Part shown: positions 60,423 through 64,000 of the stretch, piece after piece
How the letters are laid out: the number at the start of each line of letters is the position of its first letter
How positions within the stretch are numbered: the first letter of the stretch is position 1
Source: Microbacterium sp.
GTDB taxonomy: Bacteria; Actinomycetota; Actinomycetes; Actinomycetales; Microbacteriaceae
Assembly (NCBI RefSeq): GCF_031179285.1
Contig: NZ_JAPSHY010000009.1
Location: 62,001 to 126,000, forward strand
Length of the DNA stretch: 64,000 bases
Direction of reading: 5' to 3'
Translations under genes and position numbers: made by a program
The notes under the pieces: generated by a model
Databases searched by the model: none
Told to the model about the DNA's origin: nothing
Seen by the model: the letters and a program-made list of their open reading frames with translations, nothing else

Positions 60423-61802
60423 TCAGCCGATCGCCGGCCGCTCCTTCGGGAGCTCATAGGCGGTACGTCGCTCTCTCAGCGCGAGTGCAGAACCCAGAGT
60501 CAGCGGGCCGAGCCGGCCGAGGAACATGAGCAGCACGAGGATGATCTGCGCCGCCGCAGGGAGATTTGCCGTGATTCCCGTCGACAGGCCGACGGTGCCG
60601 AAGGCGGACACCACCTCGAACAGAACGCGGTCGAGGTCGAGGTCCGTCATCGCGAGGATGGCGATCACAGCCGCCATCACCGCCCCGAGCGCGACGATAA
60701 CGACCGTGATCGCCTCGCGGTGTACCGCACGTGAAAGCCGCTTGCCGAAGACGTTCACGGCGGTGCCGCCGCGCAACTCCGTCCACATGATGAAGAACAG
60801 CACGGCGAAGGTGGTGACCTTGATGCCGCCGGCGGTACCGGCGGGCCCTCCGCCGATGAACATGAGCACGTCGGTACCCAACCAGGTCTCGTCATGCATC
60901 TGGGAGACGTCGAGCGAGTTGAATCCGGCCGTGCGTGCCTGCACGGAATGGAAGAACCCGGCCAGCACCCGCGAGGGCGCGGGAAGCGCGCCGAGGGTAC
61001 CGGGATTGCTCCATTCGGTGACCAGCACGTACAGCGTTCCCACCAGCAGCAGGGCGCCGGTGGCTGCCAGCACGGTCCGGGTGTTCATCGTCCAGTGCAG
61101 CGGGCGGCGGAACCCGCGGCGCAGTTGCCGCAGCACCGGGAACCCGAGGCCCCCCAGGATGATCGCGGCACAGATCGGCAGGCAGATCCACGGATCCGAG
61201 ACGAAGCCCATCAGGCTGTCCGTGTACAGCGCGAAGCCGGCGTTGTTGAACGCGGAGACCGCGTGGAAGACGGCATGCCAGCCCGCGCGACCGACGTCGT
61301 ATCCGTACCCGGTGCTGAAACGGACGAACAGGATCAGCGCCACGACCGCCTCGATCGCGAGCGTGGTGACGAGGATGCCGGTCGCCACCCGCTTCATGTC
61401 GCCACCACCGACGGTCTTCGTCTCGGCGCTCGCGATCATCCGTGATCGCACGGTGAACCGCCGGGCGAGCGCGAGTCCGACGAGCGCGGCGAAGAGCATG
61501 ATTCCCAGACCGCCGAGCTGGATGAGCAGCAAGATCACGATCTTCCCGAACGGGCTCCAGTGAACCGCGGTGTCGACGACGACCAGCCCGGTCACGCACA
61601 CCGCCGAGGTGGAGGTGAACAGCGCCTCGACGGGCCCTGTCCAGTGGCCGGTCGCCGACGACATCGGCAGCATCAGCAGCGCGGTACCGGTGAGGATCGC
61701 CAGCCCGAATCCGAAGGCGATGATCTGGGCGGGTGCGAGGTGGTGGCGGCTGTTCGAGAACAGACGGCCGGTCGATCGAGGTGATGCCACGAGGAAGCAC
61801 AC
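60423..61802 (-). CDS. ktrB: Potassium uptake transporter, channel subunit (TrkH/KtrB)
   Basis: A 459-residue membrane protein with four M1-P-M2 repeats. The selectivity-filter glycines are in SAVCVTGLVV, AFNNAGFALY, QARTAGFNSL and AFGTVGLSTG. These, and the IGGGPAGTAGGIKVTT gate loop, identify a KtrB-type K+ uptake channel. GTG 61802 follows CCAGGAG. The regulatory subunit gene follows 43 bases downstream on the same strand, a full Ktr system. Confidence 0.94.
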   Translation of the reverse strand: MCFLVASPRSTGRLFSNSRHHLAPAQIIAFGFGLAILTGTALLMLPMSSATGHWTGPVEALFTSTSAVCVTGLVVVDTAVHWSPFGKIVILLLIQLGGLGIMLFAALVGLALARRFTVRSRMIASAETKTVGGGDMKRVATGILVTTLAIEAVVALILFVRFSTGYGYDVGRAGWHAVFHAVSAFNNAGFALYTDSLMGFVSDPWICLPICAAIILGGLGFPVLRQLRRGFRRPLHWTMNTRTVLAATGALLLVGTLYVLVTEWSNPGTLGALPAPSRVLAGFFHSVQARTAGFNSLDVSQMHDETWLGTDVLMFIGGGPAGTAGGIKVTTFAVLFFIMWTELRGGTAVNVFGKRLSRAVHREAITVVIVALGAVMAAVIAILAMTDLDLDRVLFEVVSAFGTVGLSTGITANLPAAAQIILVLLMFLGRLGPLTLGSALALRERRTAYELPKERPAIG

Positions 61803-61877
61803 TACTCCTGGAGCCGACCCTGCGATGACCAGTGTCCTCGTGCGCCGTCCGGCGGCGAGGACACCGGTGCTGGTCGG

Positions 61878-62678
61878 TCAGCCGACGATGTCTCGCCCGC
61901 GCAGAACGACGGCGGTGCCGGCGATGAGCACGGCGGTGCAGCCCCAGAGAGCGATGCAGCCGACGGGATCGAACCCGTCGAGCAAGGGTGGCTGATGAAA
62001 CGCCCACGAGTACGGCGACAGGAATCGCAGCCATTCGGCATCTTCGACCTGGTTCGCGATGGCGTTGAATGCGTATCCCACGACGGCGATGCCGGCACCG
62101 GCGGCCACCCCGCGCCCGCGCCGGCCGGTCAGCGCGCCGACGAACAGGGCGAGACTGCCCGCGAGCATGGTGACTCCGACGAAGACGACGGTCGCGTCCA
62201 GAATGCGCGTGGCTTCGATCTCGAGCTCGGCCGAGTCGTTCAGCGCGAGCACGACGACGGCGGCGAACAGTCCGAGCCAGACCAGCCGCACCAGCATCGC
62301 CGCTGCCATCTCGAGCGCGTACGGCACTCGTCCGATGCCGTGAGCCAGATCCAGCTCGAGGCGGCTCGACTCCTCGGCGCCGGCGATCGCTCCCGCGCCC
62401 CAGCCGATGGACGCGATCGTGAGCAGCAGGAAGCCGATGAGTCCGTAGAACGTCCCCTGCGCGTAGCCCGCGCCGGTGCCGATCTGGTCGTACCCGAGCG
62501 CGTTCACCAGCTCCGGCGGCAGGCTCTCGATGATCTGCTGCATCTGCCCGTTACCTCCGATACTCGGGAAAAGCGGCAGATACATGAACAGCACGGCGGC
62601 GACGCCGAGCGTCCAGCCGATGAGGCCACGCCAGGATTCACGCAGTGCGCGACGGAAGACAGGCAGCGGCTTACTCAT
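61878..62678 (-). CDS. ABC transporter permease (ABC-2-like)
   Basis: A 266-residue membrane protein with about six helices, including LIGWTLGVAAVLFMYLPLFP, FYGLIGFLLLTIASIGWGAG and a terminal ALWGCTAVLIAGTAVVLRGR. It resembles half of the larger exporter permeases of actinobacteria. The GAEESSRLELDLAHGIGRVP loop between helices 2 and 3 is the likely coupling segment. Its start overlaps the ATPase stop by 8 bases, so it is its membrane partner. Substrate unknown. Confidence 0.9.
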   Translation of the reverse strand: MSKPLPVFRRALRESWRGLIGWTLGVAAVLFMYLPLFPSIGGNGQMQQIIESLPPELVNALGYDQIGTGAGYAQGTFYGLIGFLLLTIASIGWGAGAIAGAEESSRLELDLAHGIGRVPYALEMAAAMLVRLVWLGLFAAVVVLALNDSAELEIEATRILDATVVFVGVTMLAGSLALFVGALTGRRGRGVAAGAGIAVVGYAFNAIANQVEDAEWLRFLSPYSWAFHQPPLLDGFDPVGCIALWGCTAVLIAGTAVVLRGRDIVG

Positions 62679-63609
62679 GTCCGGCCCCCTTCGCCGACGT
62701 GTCGGTATCGCCGTAGAGTCGCAGGACCGACTCCTCGAGGTCCGGCTCCTCGACGGAAAGGTCGACGACCCGATGGCGGGCTATCGCCTTGATGAACGGA
62801 TCGATGTCGCCCTCGACGGTCGCCGAGAGTCGCACCGATTCACCGGCGGTGCTGACCTCCACGTCGGCGACGTTGGGGAGGCGTGCCATCTCCGTGCGCA
62901 CCGTCTCCGGGTCGCTCACCGCGAATCCGGCGCGGACACGGCGGATCGCGCCGAGTCGGAGCGAGGCGACGTCGCCTTCGGCGACGATGCGGCCGGCGCT
63001 GAGCACCGCGACGGCATCCGCGGTCTGTTGGATCTCACTGAGCACGTGAGAACTGAGCAGCACGGTCTGGCCACGACCGCGCGCCTCACGGACGAGCTGG
63101 AGGAACTCCCGTTGCACGAGCGGGTCGAGGCCACTCGTCGGCTCGTCGAGCACGAGAAGCTCGGGCTCATGCATGAACGCCTGCACGATGCCGAGCTTCT
63201 GCTTGTTCCCCTTCGACAGGGTGCGCACCTGCCGTGTGAGATCTAGGCCGAGCCTCGAGGCGAGCTCGTCGACGGCGCCGGTGCGCACGGGACCGGAGAC
63301 CTCCGAGTAGAAGTCCAGCATCCGACGGCCGGTCATCCGCCCGTCCAGGCGGAGCTCTCCGGGAATGAAGCCGATACGTCGGCGCAGCGTCGATCCGGCG
63401 GTGCGCGGGTCCTCCCCGAGCACGCGCACCGTGCCGGAGGTGGGCCGGATGATGTCGAGGATCATGCGCAGCGTGGTCGTCTTTCCTGCCCCGTTCGGGC
63501 CGATCAGCCCGAAGACGGAACCGGGTTCGATGGAGAGGGTCAGCGAGTCGACCGCCGTGTGGCGGCCGTAGGTCTTGTGAAGGCGTGCGAGTTCGATGGC
63601 AGGGTTCAC
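62671..63609 (-). CDS. ABC transporter ATP-binding protein (drug/antibiotic-exporter type)
   Basis: A 312-residue ATPase: Walker A GPNGAGKTT, IGFIPGELRLDGRMTGRRML, signature LSKGNKQKLGIVQAFMHEPE (variant LSKGN), Walker B LLVLDEPTSGLD and H-loop SSHVLSE. The C-terminal DUF4162-like domain is present. GTG 63609 follows AAAGGAG. First gene of the exporter pair, just downstream of a probable TetR gene on the same strand that likely represses it. Confidence 0.93.
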   Translation of the reverse strand: MNPAIELARLHKTYGRHTAVDSLTLSIEPGSVFGLIGPNGAGKTTTLRMILDIIRPTSGTVRVLGEDPRTAGSTLRRRIGFIPGELRLDGRMTGRRMLDFYSEVSGPVRTGAVDELASRLGLDLTRQVRTLSKGNKQKLGIVQAFMHEPELLVLDEPTSGLDPLVQREFLQLVREARGRGQTVLLSSHVLSEIQQTADAVAVLSAGRIVAEGDVASLRLGAIRRVRAGFAVSDPETVRTEMARLPNVADVEVSTAGESVRLSATVEGDIDPFIKAIARHRVVDLSVEEPDLEESVLRLYGDTDTSAKGAGHE

Positions 63610-63656
63610 GGTCCCTGCTCCTTTCAGGTGGGAGCGATCAGGGTCGGGGCGGCGCA

Positions 63657-64000
63657 TCAAAGCGGCGGATCCGGATCCTGATTCGGGTCGTTCTCTCCCT
63701 TGTCGGAGCGTGGGCCGCTCTTGCGCTGCAGTGCAGCACGAGCGGCGACGAGCAGCCGGTCGTCGGTGTACAGGCCGTGGGTGAACAACTCCAGCACCGG
63801 GAGCGTCGACCTCTCGAGCAGCCCGGTCGACAGCCCGTCCTCGCCGAGCGACCTCGCCAGATGGCGCTGCAGCAGCACAGGCCCGAGCCCGTACAGGGTC
63901 ATGTAGGCGGCGGTCGCGTCGAGGTCGGACTGCGGCCGCACCACGCCGTCGGCGATCTGACGCTCGAGCATGTTTCGGGTTCCCGCCAGCAATGCGTCGA
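63657..64000 (-). CDS. Probable TetR-family regulator (C-terminal part, cut by window edge)
   Basis: The frame is open to position 64000; only about 114 C-terminal residues are inside. They read LLAGTRNMLERQIADGVVRP, AAYMTLYGLGPVLLQRHLA and end in a charged tail (KGENDPNQDPDPPL). The helix pattern and position before an ABC exporter match the ligand domain of TetR regulators. The HTH would lie beyond the window, so the assignment is by context and C-terminal pattern. Confidence 0.65.
   Translation of the reverse strand, partial: DALLAGTRNMLERQIADGVVRPQSDLDATAAYMTLYGLGPVLLQRHLARSLGEDGLSTGLLERSTLPVLELFTHGLYTDDRLLVAARAALQRKSGPRSDKGENDPNQDPDPPL

Overview
The window is high-GC DNA from an actinobacterium, most probably a Microbacterium or close Microbacteriaceae relative. 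The evidence is the strongly G/C-ending codons, GTG starts, ATGA/GTGA stop-start overlaps, several promoters with no visible leader, DtxR/IdeR-type iron boxes and actinobacterial gene families. No rRNA, tRNA, CRISPR array, insertion sequence or phage gene was seen. It reads as chromosomal accessory and metabolic sequence made of compact operons, many with a local repressor and a recognisable palindromic operator.

Layout. 1-6.2 kb: MacB/FtsX-type ABC exporter (permease cut by the window edge), a sensor kinase broken by a one-base frameshift, its NarL-type response regulator, a small protein and a giant LuxR (LAL/MalT-like) regulator. 6.2-7.1 kb: cold-shock gene with an unusual open upstream region and a strong terminator. 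7.1-12.1 kb: iron box plus complete ferric-siderophore ABC importer and siderophore-interacting ferric reductase. 12.1-13.8 kb: ArsR regulator and an SRPBCC::alpha/beta-hydrolase in-frame fusion. 14.0-18.0 kb: a second iron-box-controlled siderophore importer with a double-length fused permease. 18.1-22.2 kb: hairpin-forming repeat cluster, hydrolase/TetR divergon, small alarmone synthetase, membrane-anchored sulfite-oxidase-type molybdoenzyme. 22.2-26.0 kb: molybdenum-cofactor genes (mogA-like, moaE; moeB-moeA-moaC-moaD). 26.0-30.2 kb: TetR with a divergent MacB/FtsX ABC exporter. 30.2-34.3 kb: ArsR-glyoxalase fusion plus SRPBCC protein, peptide deformylase, MFS exporter plus RidA protein, glyoxalase-like protein. 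34.4-38.6 kb: TOBE-domain regulator, modABC and moaA. 39.0-48.9 kb: M20 amidohydrolase and TetR, divergent from a Dpp/Opp-type importer ending in a GH3 glycosidase. 48.9-54.6 kb: flavin reductase behind a MerR-type promoter, NhaA, MerR regulator with quinone oxidoreductase, a TetR divergon and a DMT exporter. 54.9-59.7 kb: an arsenic-type cluster (two arsC, ArsR-phosphatase fusion, ArsR, two flavoproteins) with no recognisable arsenite pump. 59.7-64 kb: Ktr/Trk potassium uptake, an ABC exporter and the C-terminal part of a probable TetR regulator.

How the parts fit. Molybdate import (modABC), cofactor synthesis (moaA, moaC, moaD, moaE, mogA, moeA, moeB) and one molybdoenzyme lie within about 18 kb but are split by unrelated efflux and stress genes. 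Two siderophore importers share the same iron-box logic. The most notable patterns are the same operator in front of two different exporters (26815 and 32264), two cases where a downstream gene with its own ribosome-binding site is fused in frame to the gene before it (12515 and 30222), a MerR/SoxR-like 19-bp-spacer promoter (48880), and an arsenic cluster lacking its pump.
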